Below, piece after piece: positions 7,101 to 13,067 of a stretch of 15,499 bases of DNA; position 1 is the stretch's first letter; each line of letters begins with the position of its first letter. The DNA lies in contig JAEWSG010000082.1 in the NCBI GenBank assembly GCA_023398495.1, positions 1 through 15,499 of the forward strand, in the 5' to 3' direction. Below the pieces are notes generated by a model that was given only the letters and a program-made list of their open reading frames with translations, searched no databases and had not been told where the DNA came from. The stretch is from Bacillota bacterium (GTDB taxonomy: Bacteria; Bacillota; Clostridia; Acetivibrionales; Acetivibrionaceae). Made by a program: the position numbers and the translations under genes.

Positions 7101-9899
7101 CAAAGTAACAGCTACTGCATTGACCATCAGATATGCCTGATAAGGCAAAAATACAAACTGCAGAGTTATTTGCAAAAAAGCCGCTTTCAGTCCGCAGATA
7201 ACGGGTGTATATCTTCTTGAAAGTATAACTCTGAGTGGTTTATATACAATATAATCAATACCTGATAGTATAAACGGAAAATACATAATGAATAGCAAAA
7301 TTCCAATCCACATTAATATATTCCCCGGAAACAAACTAAATCCAAGGGCAGCAAGCAACATAACAGCAGGTGCAACCATGCTTCTTCTGAGGTTATCAAT
7401 TATCTTCCATCTAGATACCGGGGACAAAGGATTTTTAATAACCTTCCCTAATCTGTTCCTTATATGGTCATTAAGCCATGGTATAAGTTGCCAGTCTCCC
7501 CGTACCCATCGATGAAGCCTCATGGCATAGGAATTATATTTTGATGGATATCCGTCAATAAGTTCCAAATCAGACACCAGACCTGCCCTTATATACGATC
7601 CTTCAAGGAGATCATGACTAAGCACAGTATTTTCAGGTATTGCATTTGACAACAATTTTTGAAATATATCAATGTCATAAATACCTTTACCTGTAAAAAT
7701 ACCCTCTCCAAACAAGTCCTGGTAAACATCCGAGACAGCACTTGCATAGGGATCTCTTCCCTCTTCACCCGCAAAAATTCTTGAAAAAAGAGATTTATTA
7801 ACACTTTCAATATCAAAACCTATTCTTGGCTGCATAAGTCCATAACCTTTAACCACTATACCTTTTTCCTCGTCAATTTCTGGTAGATTAAGCGGATGTA
7901 CCATAGTACCTATCATTTTTTTTGCCGTACCTAAAGGTAAAATAGTATCTGCATCCAATGTTATAACATACTTTACCTTCGGAAGCTTCGAGATATCCTT
8001 TGAAACTATGCTGTAGCTTGTCTTCTTTGAGCCTAAAAGCATATCATTAAACTCAACAAGAGCACCTCTTTTTCTCTCCCATCCCATCCATTTTCTTTGT
8101 CTTTCATTATACTGTCTGTGTCTGTGAAAAAAGTAAAATATGTCATTGCCTTCCTTGCAATACTTCTTATTGAGTTCATTTATCCTATCTATAGCTGAAT
8201 TAACTATCTTTCCATCACCAGGCATATCCTTTGTATCAGAATCTTTATAATCACCTGCAAGTGCAAAATACAGGTTGTTCTCCCGATTTGAAAGATAGTA
8301 TACTTCAAGATTATCAATCAGTCCCAATGCTCTTTTTTCATCCGGAAGCAATGCAGGTATAACTACCATGGTACTGTACTCATCAGGAATACTTCCTTTA
8401 AGTTCAATTCTAGGAAAAAACGAAGGCTTGAACGCATGGTTTAACAGCCAGTTTATGAAGTTTACAGAAACATCAGTTGCAGGCAGCAATAAAACCAGAA
8501 AACCAATTGAAGCAAGCATTCCTTTAAACTCCAAAGCTTCAGAATATATATATTTGGAAAATATTACGCAAATCAAAGTACTTAATATCAATACCGAGCC
8601 TGAATAAAGAGCTAAAGGATTACTTTTTACAAATCCGGCAAATCTTTTTACCAGACTTTTATTAATGCCAATCCCCTTTTCAAGTTCCCTTAACCCTTCT
8701 CCTATAATATAATAACCAACATGAAAGCCTCTCTTAGACTTGACATTACTTAATTCTCCATCCCTTTCCATTGTTCTTTTAGCAAGCTCAACCACCTTAT
8801 TTGCAACATGCTTTTCTGAAACATCAAAAGCAAGAGCTAACTCTTCAATCCTTTTTCTGTAGTAGTTTTTTGATTGCAAATCCATAAGGTTATACGTTCC
8901 ATCTGGATCAGCTCTCAGAATGCTCTCTACTTTGCTCAATGCTTCAAAAACATCTACCCAATTGCTTGAAGCTATATATTTCAGGCTTAATATGCAGTTA
9001 CCTATTGAGCCTTTTCTTACTGTTTGTTCACTATGCTCTTTATGAGTTATGGAATCTGTATTTGTACCGTTTATTTCAAGCATATCGTCAATTTGCCTTA
9101 ATACAGGAGAATATACTCTTCCCATTCTCCTTAACCTGAATGCCAAATGTTCTATAAAAGCCGAGCCGATCTGATACTTCCCTTTAAGCTCAGACTCAAT
9201 ACTTAAGGAAAGCTTTTTGATGTCAATACCATCTTCGCTTTTTGCAACTGCAAGAATCTCTTCTACCTTGCGTCTTTGCTTCTGAGACTCTTCTATTGTC
9301 TGGCATATATATTTTATATTCTCAATTAAAGCAAGCTTGACCATAATAGCAAGTGCCCACAACTCTCTGCTTGCAAGTACATTATGGGATTGATATGCAT
9401 TTATATAATTTAGGAGTACTCTCTCATCAATTCGGCCATCTGTGTGAGACACCAGTTCAAGTGCAACAGTATATATTCTTGCGTACCCTTTAAATGGTCC
9501 CGAACTGAGCATTGGGAGACGTGAATAAAATTCCTTTGTAAGATCTTTCCTTATACCTTTTACCTGTTCCTCAATTATATAAAAGTTGTCGAGAAGCCAC
9601 TCAGCAGCAGGTGTTGTCCCTATTCCCTTTTGCATATCCTCGTTTAAAGCCTTATATACAGATAAAATATATTTATAATTTTCATTCATCCTTGGCACAG
9701 GCCAATTAAACAGATTAAGCCTTTTAGAAACAGCATGATCATATGCCATCTCTCTTGCATGCGTTTCAAGTTCATCACTTGTTAGAGAAGCATCACGTAT
9801 CTTAATCTTTTCATCTTTTGATTTAGAAAATATCAACCAAAAGGTGAAAACAAATAAAATCAGAACAGCAATCATATATAAACTTATGTAATCTTGCAT
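1125..9899 (-). CDS. Cyclic beta-1,2-glucan synthase-like enzyme (GT84, glycoamylase-like, GH94)
   Basis: This 2924-residue membrane protein has the size and domain order of the NdvB/ChvB/Cgs family, which in known members builds beta-1,2-glucan from UDP-glucose, closes it into a ring and trims its length. Visible parts are: one N-terminal membrane helix (about 8-25); a helical, probably cytoplasmic region to about 420; two membrane helices (about 430-482); a glycosyltransferase core (about 505-835) with LDADT (Asp649, Asp651), SHDLLEG (Asp763) and the RLHRW motif (794-798); a cluster of membrane helices (about 838-1010); and a glycoamylase-like domain (about 1040-1600) with conserved WGTSESG (Glu1477) and MAHHQGMS (His1571, His1572). 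Two related beta-sandwich segments follow (about 1640-1900 and 2140-2400). A GH94 (alpha/alpha) barrel (about 2430-2860) carries the DWNDGM motif (Asp2601, Asp2604). No frameshift or missing motif is apparent. The ATG has an AGGAG site 13 bases away, which is unusually far. Family assignment is firm. The cyclic product is inferred, since linear glucan is possible. Confidence 0.9.
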   Translation of the reverse strand: MQDYISLYMIAVLILFVFTFWLIFSKSKDEKIKIRDASLTSDELETHAREMAYDHAVSKRLNLFNWPVPRMNENYKYILSVYKALNEDMQKGIGTTPAAEWLLDNFYIIEEQVKGIRKDLTKEFYSRLPMLSSGPFKGYARIYTVALELVSHTDGRIDERVLLNYINAYQSHNVLASRELWALAIMVKLALIENIKYICQTIEESQKQRRKVEEILAVAKSEDGIDIKKLSLSIESELKGKYQIGSAFIEHLAFRLRRMGRVYSPVLRQIDDMLEINGTNTDSITHKEHSEQTVRKGSIGNCILSLKYIASSNWVDVFEALSKVESILRADPDGTYNLMDLQSKNYYRKRIEELALAFDVSEKHVANKVVELAKRTMERDGELSNVKSKRGFHVGYYIIGEGLRELEKGIGINKSLVKRFAGFVKSNPLALYSGSVLILSTLICVIFSKYIYSEALEFKGMLASIGFLVLLLPATDVSVNFINWLLNHAFKPSFFPRIELKGSIPDEYSTMVVIPALLPDEKRALGLIDNLEVYYLSNRENNLYFALAGDYKDSDTKDMPGDGKIVNSAIDRINELNKKYCKEGNDIFYFFHRHRQYNERQRKWMGWERKRGALVEFNDMLLGSKKTSYSIVSKDISKLPKVKYVITLDADTILPLGTAKKMIGTMVHPLNLPEIDEEKGIVVKGYGLMQPRIGFDIESVNKSLFSRIFAGEEGRDPYASAVSDVYQDLFGEGIFTGKGIYDIDIFQKLLSNAIPENTVLSHDLLEGSYIRAGLVSDLELIDGYPSKYNSYAMRLHRWVRGDWQLIPWLNDHIRNRLGKVIKNPLSPVSRWKIIDNLRRSMVAPAVMLLAALGFSLFPGNILMWIGILLFIMYFPFILSGIDYIVYKPLRVILSRRYTPVICGLKAAFLQITLQFVFLPYQAYLMVNAVAVTLARVFVTKRNMLEWVTALDTERTLKNSLKSYVIKMRVGVLQAIIVFGLAVFFKPQSVIPAFIVSAGWFISPFIAYRVSREEKKAVVPINSDDLFELRTTARKTWRYYEEFVNNRNNYLAPDNYQEEPPNGIAYRTSPTNIGLGMLAALCARDFGYIGTDEMYKIIKRTVSTIEKLDKWKGHLYNWYDTRSLNTLRPRYISTVDSGNFVCYLITLKEGLLDYLNRPLIEKVLVDGIKDTANLSSREEDGVLWETEIFDDFAGSFDKEERFDLMLWIKALDKFVENRKEKGNKKNVWSSKVENMVSGFKEELGSYYSWGYLLFEIPEELKKGFGKEELQKSITTIFELLKVNMPMAKLPDHYRKLNTEVDKLNKIIHKNRESGFVNIKNWLDRLKHELEKSIQNTEQIISNYQYLIDRIDKISNETEFIHLYDNKKQLFSIGYNIEENSLTNSYYDLLASEARQTSYIAIARGEVDVQHWFKLGRTLTRVDRYKGMISWSGTMFEYLMPLLIMKSIKNTLLDETYSFVLMSQKKYAKQRNVPWGTSESGFYSFDIKLDYQYKAFGVPWLGLKRGLAEDMVVAPYSTMLALPIDPHDSVRNLKKLAAEGANGSYGYYEAVDYTPERLPIGSKYGIVKSYMAHHQGMSILALNNYLNGNIMQKRFHNDPVVDAAKLLLQEKVPANIILTKETKERILPFNDITFDIEDSYREYNMPDFVLPKAHILSNGAYSVMVTDKGTGYSRSTLMDVTRWREDITFDNYGIFFYIRNANTNEAWSSGYMPMSKHPDKYKVIFTSGMAKYFRKDGDIDTVTEVVVSSADNAEIRRVTLVNHGSEACVLEVSSYFELVLSQHAADVAHPAFSNLFIRTQFIPELNCLLANRRPRSENDKTMWAASLLTIQGDALGGIQYETDRFKFIGRGRDVSNPHALEPSKPLSNSVGAVLDPIMGMRYMIRIEPGKTARLNLVLTVDESREGVLEMAAKYSNQDIIPEEFNLAATRSRVEARYLNLKTSEIEFYQELISHILFMSPAQRLRQECIIKNTKGQSALWQYGISGDIPIVLLKLEKTDEIDIIYEILKAHEYWRYKNMKVDLVILNEEENSYNNPLNGLITDILSASHAHDMINKPGGVFVLKHSNLTEEDVNLICAAAKVVLSGNAGDLKEQLYINKEKELADLKTYKTPVREYEHKINEEPELDFYNGIGGFKEGGKEYEIILKTGVTTPLPWSNVISNRKFGFLVTESGAGYTWHENSRENKLTAWSNDPVSDTPGEVIYLSDDETGETWNITPLPIRESEAYSVTHGYGYSIFKHSSHGFEQELTQFVPVDDNLKLSLTRLKNVSDFTREISLYYYIRPVLGVNDQFTASHISTQKHESGAILIRNTYNEEFAGRVAFVDTSAKLSTFTCDRKEFFGGGTLSNPPGIKRVKLSEATGAGIDPCVVICTVISFKPGEEKELVFMLGEEKDVKSSEALIGKYKKINEVKKALNEVKEFWKEKLESLQFSTPDKAMDYMLNGWLLYQVLSCRMWTRSGFYQSGGAYGFRDQLQDSLSLVHIMPEITRAQILLHSKHQFIEGDVQHWWHEEKYKGTRTRFSDDLLWMPFVTAEYIRITGDADILKTETPFLEDEPLKDFEDESYRIPKVSNQVSSLYEHCIRAIERSLRFGDHGIPLIGSGDWNDGMNTVGNKGRGESIWLGWFMYSILTNFAPICISMGEEERAHRYTSIAKDIVQSIEENAWDGNWYRRAYFDDGNPLGSIQNSECQIDSLAQSWAVISGAGDRERIGSAMNALENYLIKRDEGLIKLLTPPFDEGDLEPGYIKSYVPGVRENGGQYTHAACWVVMAVALLGDGDKASELFDLLNPINHAKTHMEYSKYKVEPYVMAADVYSVAPHTGRGGWTWYTGAAGWMYRIGMEYILGFKKNGDNLLIDPCIPKGWGGFEIRYRYKETLYYISVKNPDGVNTGVNKVVMDGKELDGNIIELINDKMEHKAEVVLGRNKL

Positions 9900-9917
9900 T
9901 GCAGCATACCAACTCCT
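9884..9917 (-). promoter_or_regulatory. Ribosome site and out-of-frame mini-ORF overlapping the glucan synthase start
   Basis: AGGAG (9917-9913) is the only good ribosome site. It is 5 bases from an out-of-frame ATG at 9907, which opens a 7-codon ORF (MLQCKIT) ending at TAA 9886-9884, but 13 bases from the ATG of the big gene at 9899. No other in-frame start lies between them. Either the big gene is weakly initiated, or ribosomes that end on the mini-ORF restart just upstream. The arrangement is visible; the regulatory meaning is inferred. Confidence 0.35.
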
Positions 9918-10011
9918 GTTCGATAATTTAGTCTTGTCCAGCCAGAAAAATATTCAGACTTTAGCAACATATTTTAGTATATGCGAAATAGAAATATTCA
10001 AACATCTAATT

Positions 10012-10046
10012 AAAAAAAAAGAAAACCTTCATAATTAAAGGTTTCC
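10012..10046 (-). terminator. Rho-independent terminator after the RNA methyltransferase
   Basis: On the minus strand GGAAACCTT (10046-10038) pairs with AAGGTTTTC (10029-10021) in a 9-bp stem with one G-U pair and an 8-base loop, followed at once by nine T residues (10020-10012). It lies 91 bases after the methyltransferase stop and separates the housekeeping genes from the glucan synthase. The remaining bases to 9900 should hold the glucan synthase promoter. I see only a TATACT -10-like sequence near 9980 with no convincing -35. Confidence 0.88.
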
Positions 10047-10137
10047 TATCGCCACATATTGCCATTCATTCAAGTTGTTTTGCATAATTGGGTTTTATAA
10101 ATTCCTATACTCCAAGAAACGTACCATTTAATCACGA

Positions 10138-10941
10138 CTATCCTTTAATCCTGATTTTCAAGACCTCATACATTAAAAGTCCTGCTGCTACTGAAGCATT
10201 TAACGATTCACTCTTACCTGACATAGGTATTCTTACCAGTTCATCTGAAATATCTGCAACACTATCACTAATTCCGTTGGCCTCATTTCCAACAATAATA
10301 GCAATATTGTCATTATATTCCATATCAAAATAGTTTTTAGTCCCTTTAAGGTGTGCAGCACAAAGTTTTATTCCTTTCTTCTTCATGCTCTCTAGTGTTT
10401 CCAATATATTTTCACTATAACAAACCGGAATATGAAACAGCGACCCCATGGTTGACCTCAACACCTTAGGATTATATACATCTACACATCCTTTAGATAC
10501 TATTACCGCAGTAACTCCGGCAGCATCTGCTGTTCTTATTATCGTTCCCATATTCCCCGGATCCTGTAAGCTATCTAAGATCACGAAGAAGTTTTTATCA
10601 TCATAAACGGAATCAATACTTATTGGATTTTTCTTCAATACTGCAAGTATACCCTGGGGACTCTCAGTATCGGTAATTTCCATATATAGCTTGTTTGCAA
10701 TAGTATAAACATTATTACAACCGTATGTTGATAATTGTTCAAGTATTTCCTTCCCACCATGAACATCTTCTAGCTTATCGGACACGAGGATTTTTGAGAT
10801 TTCCGCTTTTTCCTTCAAAGCTTCTTCAACAAACCGTATACCCTCTATAAAGTACAAACCTTTCTGATCTCTGAACTTTTTTTCTTTTAAGGCTTTTATC
10901 TCCTTAATAACAGGATTTTGGCCGCTACTGATAAAATTCAT
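10138..10941 (-). CDS. TrmH/SpoU-family RNA 2'-O-methyltransferase
   Basis: This 267-residue protein has the two-part layout of SpoU (SPOUT) methyltransferases that transfer a methyl group from S-adenosylmethionine to a ribose 2'-OH in rRNA or tRNA. Residues 1-105 form an L30e-like substrate-binding domain, with the typical opening of the SAQNP/SGQNP kind and FIEGIRFVEEAL. The catalytic knot domain spans about 115-265. Motif 1 is DPGNMGTIIRTADA (127-140, Asn130 and Arg136), motif 2 is IIVGNEANGIS (215-225, Glu220), and motif 3 is IPMSGKSESLNASVAAG (238-254, Asn248). It resembles Bacillus YsgA and clostridial proteins encoded between rplT and pheS, so rRNA is the likely substrate, but the target nucleotide cannot be read from sequence. 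A GAGGTGAT ribosome site 3 bases before the ATG supports the start. It follows the rplT terminator and ends at its own terminator. Confidence 0.93.
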   Translation of the reverse strand: MNFISSGQNPVIKEIKALKEKKFRDQKGLYFIEGIRFVEEALKEKAEISKILVSDKLEDVHGGKEILEQLSTYGCNNVYTIANKLYMEITDTESPQGILAVLKKNPISIDSVYDDKNFFVILDSLQDPGNMGTIIRTADAAGVTAVIVSKGCVDVYNPKVLRSTMGSLFHIPVCYSENILETLESMKKKGIKLCAAHLKGTKNYFDMEYNDNIAIIVGNEANGISDSVADISDELVRIPMSGKSESLNASVAAGLLMYEVLKIRIKG

Positions 10942-10966
10942 CTTATCACCTCAGGTCAATCTATAA

Positions 10967-10995
10967 ATTATACCTTTGTATATTCTAAAACTAAA
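10967..10995 (-). promoter_or_regulatory. Weak candidate promoter of the RNA methyltransferase gene
   Basis: A perfect TATAAT -10 hexamer (10972-10967) lies 25 bases before the methyltransferase ATG. At 17-base spacing the -35 position reads TTTAGT (10995-10990), only a half match, and it overlaps the T run of the rplT terminator. Alternatively the gene is expressed by read-through from the rplT operon. Confidence 0.35.
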
Positions 10996-11017
10996 AAGGA
11001 GCCCTTAAGGCCCCTTT
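10993..11017 (-). terminator. Terminator of the infC-rpmI-rplT operon
   Basis: AAAGGGGCC (11017-11009) pairs with GGCTCCTTT (11003-10995), including one G-U pair, around a short TTAA-centred loop, and the 3' arm runs into a T5 tract (10997-10993). It begins 12 bases after the rplT stop codon, which is typical for this operon end. Confidence 0.85.
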
Positions 11018-11028
11018 ATATATTTTAA

Positions 11029-11382
11029 CTATTTAACTGACTTTATCTTTTCAGCAAGTTGAGCAAATGAACCTGCATCATTAACAGCCATTTCAGCTAA
11101 CATTTTTCTGTTTAATGTAATTCCGGACTTCTTAAGTCCATTCATAAATCTACTATATGAAAGTCCATTTATTCTTGCAGCAGCGTTTATTCTAGCAATC
11201 CATAATTGTCTGAAATTTCTTTTCTTTGCCTTCCTGTCTCTATAAGCATAAACCAAAGATTTCATCACAGCTTGGTTTGCAAGTCTAAAGTTCTTACTCT
11301 TCATTCCAAAATAACCTTTAGCAAGCTTTAAGATCTTCTTATGCCTTGCACGGGTTCTCATTGCACCTTTTACTCTTGACAT
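11029..11382 (-). CDS. rplT: Large-subunit ribosomal protein L20 (bL20)
   Basis: This 117-residue, very basic protein has the family's standard length. The long N-terminal helical extension with the RHKKILKLAKGYFG segment (about 13-26) threads into 23S rRNA. The globular C-terminal half includes RQLWIARINAAAR and the NGLSYSRFMNGLKKSGI region. L20 is needed early in 50S assembly, and in Firmicutes it binds the leader of its own operon to cause premature termination. An AAGGAGGG ribosome site 8 bases before the ATG begins within 20 bases of the rpmI stop, so the two genes are closely coupled. It is the last gene of the infC-rpmI-rplT operon and is followed directly by a terminator. Confidence 0.98.
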   Translation of the reverse strand: MSRVKGAMRTRARHKKILKLAKGYFGMKSKNFRLANQAVMKSLVYAYRDRKAKKRNFRQLWIARINAAARINGLSYSRFMNGLKKSGITLNRKMLAEMAVNDAGSFAQLAEKIKSVK

Positions 11383-11399
11383 AACCCTTACCCTCCTTC

Positions 11400-11597
11400 T
11401 TACTTGTATGGAATCAACATTTTAACTGTAGCTTCGTTAGAAGCTGCAACAAGCGTTGATTTCCTCAAGTTTCTTGTTCTTTTAGTAGTTTTCTTTGTCA
11501 AAATATGCCTTTTAAAAGCTTTTGCTCTCTTTACTTTACCTGTACCGGTTAAACTAAACCTCTTTTTCGAAGCACTATGAGTTTTAATCTTAGGCAT
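11400..11597 (-). CDS. rpmI: Large-subunit ribosomal protein L35 (bL35)
   Basis: This 65-residue, strongly basic protein is of standard length. It begins with the family signature PKIKTHSASKKRF and continues with GTGKVKRAKAFKRHILTKK, the rRNA-contacting core. The C-terminal half (about 37-65) carries the short conserved helix ending in MLIPYK. It sits in the 50S subunit. AGGAGG (11612-11607), 9 bases before the ATG, fixes the start. It lies 28 bases after infC and 17 before rplT, the classic bacterial order, and is co-transcribed from the infC promoter. Confidence 0.98.
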   Translation of the reverse strand: MPKIKTHSASKKRFSLTGTGKVKRAKAFKRHILTKKTTKRTRNLRKSTLVAASNEATVKMLIPYK

Positions 11598-11625
11598 CTT
11601 ACGTTTCCTCCTTATATATTCTAAA

Positions 11626-12138
11626 TTACTGCTTTGGGTTAATTATCATTAACATATTTCTTCCTTCAAGTTTAGGCTTTCTTTCTACGGTTCCAACTTC
11701 CTTTACAGCTTCTGCGAATTTCTCAAGCACCTGTTCACCTAAGGAAGTGTAATTCATCTCTCTTCCTCTAAACTTAACGCTGACCTTCACCTTATCGCCG
11801 TCTTTTAAAAATTTCACTGCGTTTTTCACCTTGAAATCAAAGTCATGATCTTCAATAGACGCAGATAATCTTACTTCCTTTAGACTAACTATTTTTTGAT
11901 TTTTTCTTGCTTCCTTTTCTTTCTTAGCTAACTCAAACATATACTTACCGTAGTCCATTATCCTACATACCGGCGGTACCGCCTGAGGTGCTATTTTTAC
12001 TAAGTCAAGAGACTTCGAATTTGCAAGCATTTGTGCATCTTTTGAAGTCGTAATACCAAGCATTGTTCCGTCAGCATCGATTAACCTGACTTCTTTATCT
12101 CTTATTTGCTCATTAATCATCAATTCGTTTTTGTTAAT
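11626..12138 (-). CDS. infC: Translation initiation factor IF-3, AUU start
   Basis: IF-3 binds the 30S subunit, prevents premature 50S joining and proofreads the start codon. The protein is 170 residues from the chosen start, matching the family. The N-terminal domain (about 1-75) contains NEQIRDKEVRLIDADG and VPPVCRIMDYGKY (about 68-80). A charged linker helix (about 80-95) follows. The C-terminal domain holds KEVRLSASIEDHDF, KVSVKFRGREM and a KPKLEGRNMLMIINPK tail. The start is ATT at 12138-12136, because GGAGGTG (12151-12145) lies 6 bases upstream of it and the family's N-terminus aligns there. The first in-frame ATG (12120) has no ribosome site. A longer version from TTG at 12183 would translate the ribosome site and the attenuator's T-run edge. 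AUU starts are known for infC and allow IF-3 to repress its own synthesis. Confidence 0.96.
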   Translation of the reverse strand: MNKNELMINEQIRDKEVRLIDADGTMLGITTSKDAQMLANSKSLDLVKIAPQAVPPVCRIMDYGKYMFELAKKEKEARKNQKIVSLKEVRLSASIEDHDFDFKVKNAVKFLKDGDKVKVSVKFRGREMNYTSLGEQVLEKFAEAVKEVGTVERKPKLEGRNMLMIINPKQ

Positions 12139-12309
12139 AGAAAACACCTCCGGGCAAATTTTACAAATTTTTAACAAACGCAAAAAAGTGGATCAAAGAA
12201 CCGATCCACTTAACTCTAATAAGCAAAGTTAAAAACTTAACCTTTAAGTATTAACCTTAACAGAACAAGTCTATAAGGTGAGAAGTGGACGACTTCTTCT
12301 TCATTACAC
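12139..12309 (-). promoter_or_regulatory. L20-type autoregulatory leader of infC-rpmI-rplT
   Basis: The leader runs about 170 bases from the predicted transcription start to the infC AUU codon. GUCCACUU-CUC (12290-12280) can pair over about 70 bases with GAG-(UU)-AAGUGGAU (12216-12204), an 11-bp long-range helix with a small bulge. The second partner is also the 5' arm of the terminator hairpin at 12211-12186, so the two folds exclude each other. In Firmicutes the L20 leader works this way: excess L20 binds the RNA and tips it towards termination. I assign the class from position and from this visible antiterminator, not from a covariance search. Confidence 0.82.
12182..12211 (-). terminator. 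Attenuator terminator in the infC leader
   Basis: AAGTGGATC (12211-12203) and GATCCACTT (12194-12186) form a perfect 9-bp stem with an 8-base loop, ending in a T6 run (12187-12182). It lies 44 bases before the infC start codon, between promoter and gene, so it must be conditional. Confidence 0.93.
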
Positions 12310-12315
12310 CGTCAT

Positions 12316-12344
12316 ATTTTATCAGAAAATTTCATTGTTGTCAA
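12316..12344 (-). promoter_or_regulatory. SigA-type promoter of the infC operon
   Basis: TTGACA (12344-12339), a 17-base spacer and TAAAAT (12321-12316) give 6/6 and 5/6 matches at ideal spacing. Transcription would begin near 12309. It lies 44 bases beyond the thyX stop, and no clear thyX terminator precedes it, so read-through from thyX may add to expression. Confidence 0.85.
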
Positions 12345-12388
12345 ATACTTTTTTGCTAATCGGGTGCATTTTTACATTGAATTTATGA

Positions 12389-13024
12389 TTATACATTCAA
12401 ATCATCAAAAATAACCGGTATCATTTCTTTAAATTTATTGAGCAAAGGTATGGCAATCTCCCTCATTTGAGGGTGTGCTGCTGTAGCTGTTCTTAGCTTA
12501 AAGAAATGTCTCCATTCCCGCAGGTTCATTGTCATAACCAGTTCAGTCTTGAGCGAATTCGGAAGGATAGCTCTTGCTTCCTGAGGAGTCGCTCCAGCTT
12601 CAAGTAATTCCATGTACTTTTGCTCGGTATATTTCATTACACTCTTCCATATTTCATATTTCCTGCTCCCCTCTTCAGTAGACGTATCCCAGAAACATGG
12701 TTCAATATATGTAATCTGATTTGAAAACTTATCCTTGCTGTAGTTGCAATACCTCGTACTTTCCTGTGAATATGATGCAATCCTATGCCTCACAATCTCG
12801 TGGGTAACACCCCTGTCACAGATGATCTTAACTGTAATACAGTAATGTTCAATAACAGCCTCGTGGCCATTCTTGATAATTTTTCGTACAAAATCAGCAG
12901 CAGAGGTCTCCGTTACTTTGTCTTCACTTTTATAACACACCCTTCCTGCCTTTTCGATATGCTGGAGAACTTCATCACCATTAATATCAGACTCTATAAC
13001 AAAATATGGCTTAATTACGATCAC
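12389..13024 (-). CDS. thyX: Flavin-dependent thymidylate synthase ThyX
   Basis: ThyX makes dTMP from dUMP using methylenetetrahydrofolate, FAD and NADPH, replacing ThyA. The 211-residue length is typical. The signature RHRX7S is present as RHRIASYSQES (Arg79-His80-Arg81 to Ser89) followed by TRY, which contacts FAD and dUMP. The conserved GHEAVIEH segment (about 53-60) and a C-terminal NLREWRHFFKLR stretch with a downstream PQMREIA helix complete the fold. The start is GTG at 13024. An in-frame TAG lies 18 bases upstream, and the N-terminus reaches the usual length before the conserved KAGRVCYKS. The GTG overlaps by four bases (GTGA) the stop of a 9-codon ORF that has the better ribosome site. 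It lies between the thrS terminator and the infC promoter, apparently as a single gene. Confidence 0.96.
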   Translation of the reverse strand: MIVIKPYFVIESDINGDEVLQHIEKAGRVCYKSEDKVTETSAADFVRKIIKNGHEAVIEHYCITVKIICDRGVTHEIVRHRIASYSQESTRYCNYSKDKFSNQITYIEPCFWDTSTEEGSRKYEIWKSVMKYTEQKYMELLEAGATPQEARAILPNSLKTELVMTMNLREWRHFFKLRTATAAHPQMREIAIPLLNKFKEMIPVIFDDLNV

Positions 13025-13050
13025 TCGTCTCTACCCCGCTTTTTCTTCAT
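13021..13050 (-). other. Possible 9-codon upstream ORF coupled to thyX
   Basis: An ATG at 13050 opens a 9-codon reading frame (MKKKRGRDE) that ends at TGA 13023-13021, overlapping the thyX GTG as GTGA. AGGTGG (13064-13059) lies 8 bases before this ATG, a better site than anything directly before GTG. The layout is typical of translational coupling. Against a real peptide, it is very short and lysine-rich, and if the extended -10 nearby is used the transcript would start inside AGGTGG. Confidence 0.35.
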
Positions 13051-13067
13051 TTTGAAATCCACCTAAA

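Noticed and set aside
10088..10333. Plus-strand open frame opposite the RNA methyltransferase
   Set aside because: It lies antisense to a clear SpoU-family gene, has no family resemblance and no convincing ribosome site. The same holds for the other plus-strand open frames in the window.
12139..12183. Extension of infC to a TTG at 12183
   Set aside because: It would start at the end of the attenuator T run and translate the ribosome site itself; the extra 15 residues are not part of the IF-3 family.
12254..12304. Short frame MKKKSSTSHLIDLFC in the infC leader as a leader peptide
   Set aside because: There is no ribosome site before its ATG, and the sequence is explained by the antiterminator arm of the L20-type leader.
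12362..12373. GGGTGCATTTTT, shared with 15373-15384 upstream of thrS
   Set aside because: A 12-base match between two AT-rich spacers is expected by chance in a window of this size.
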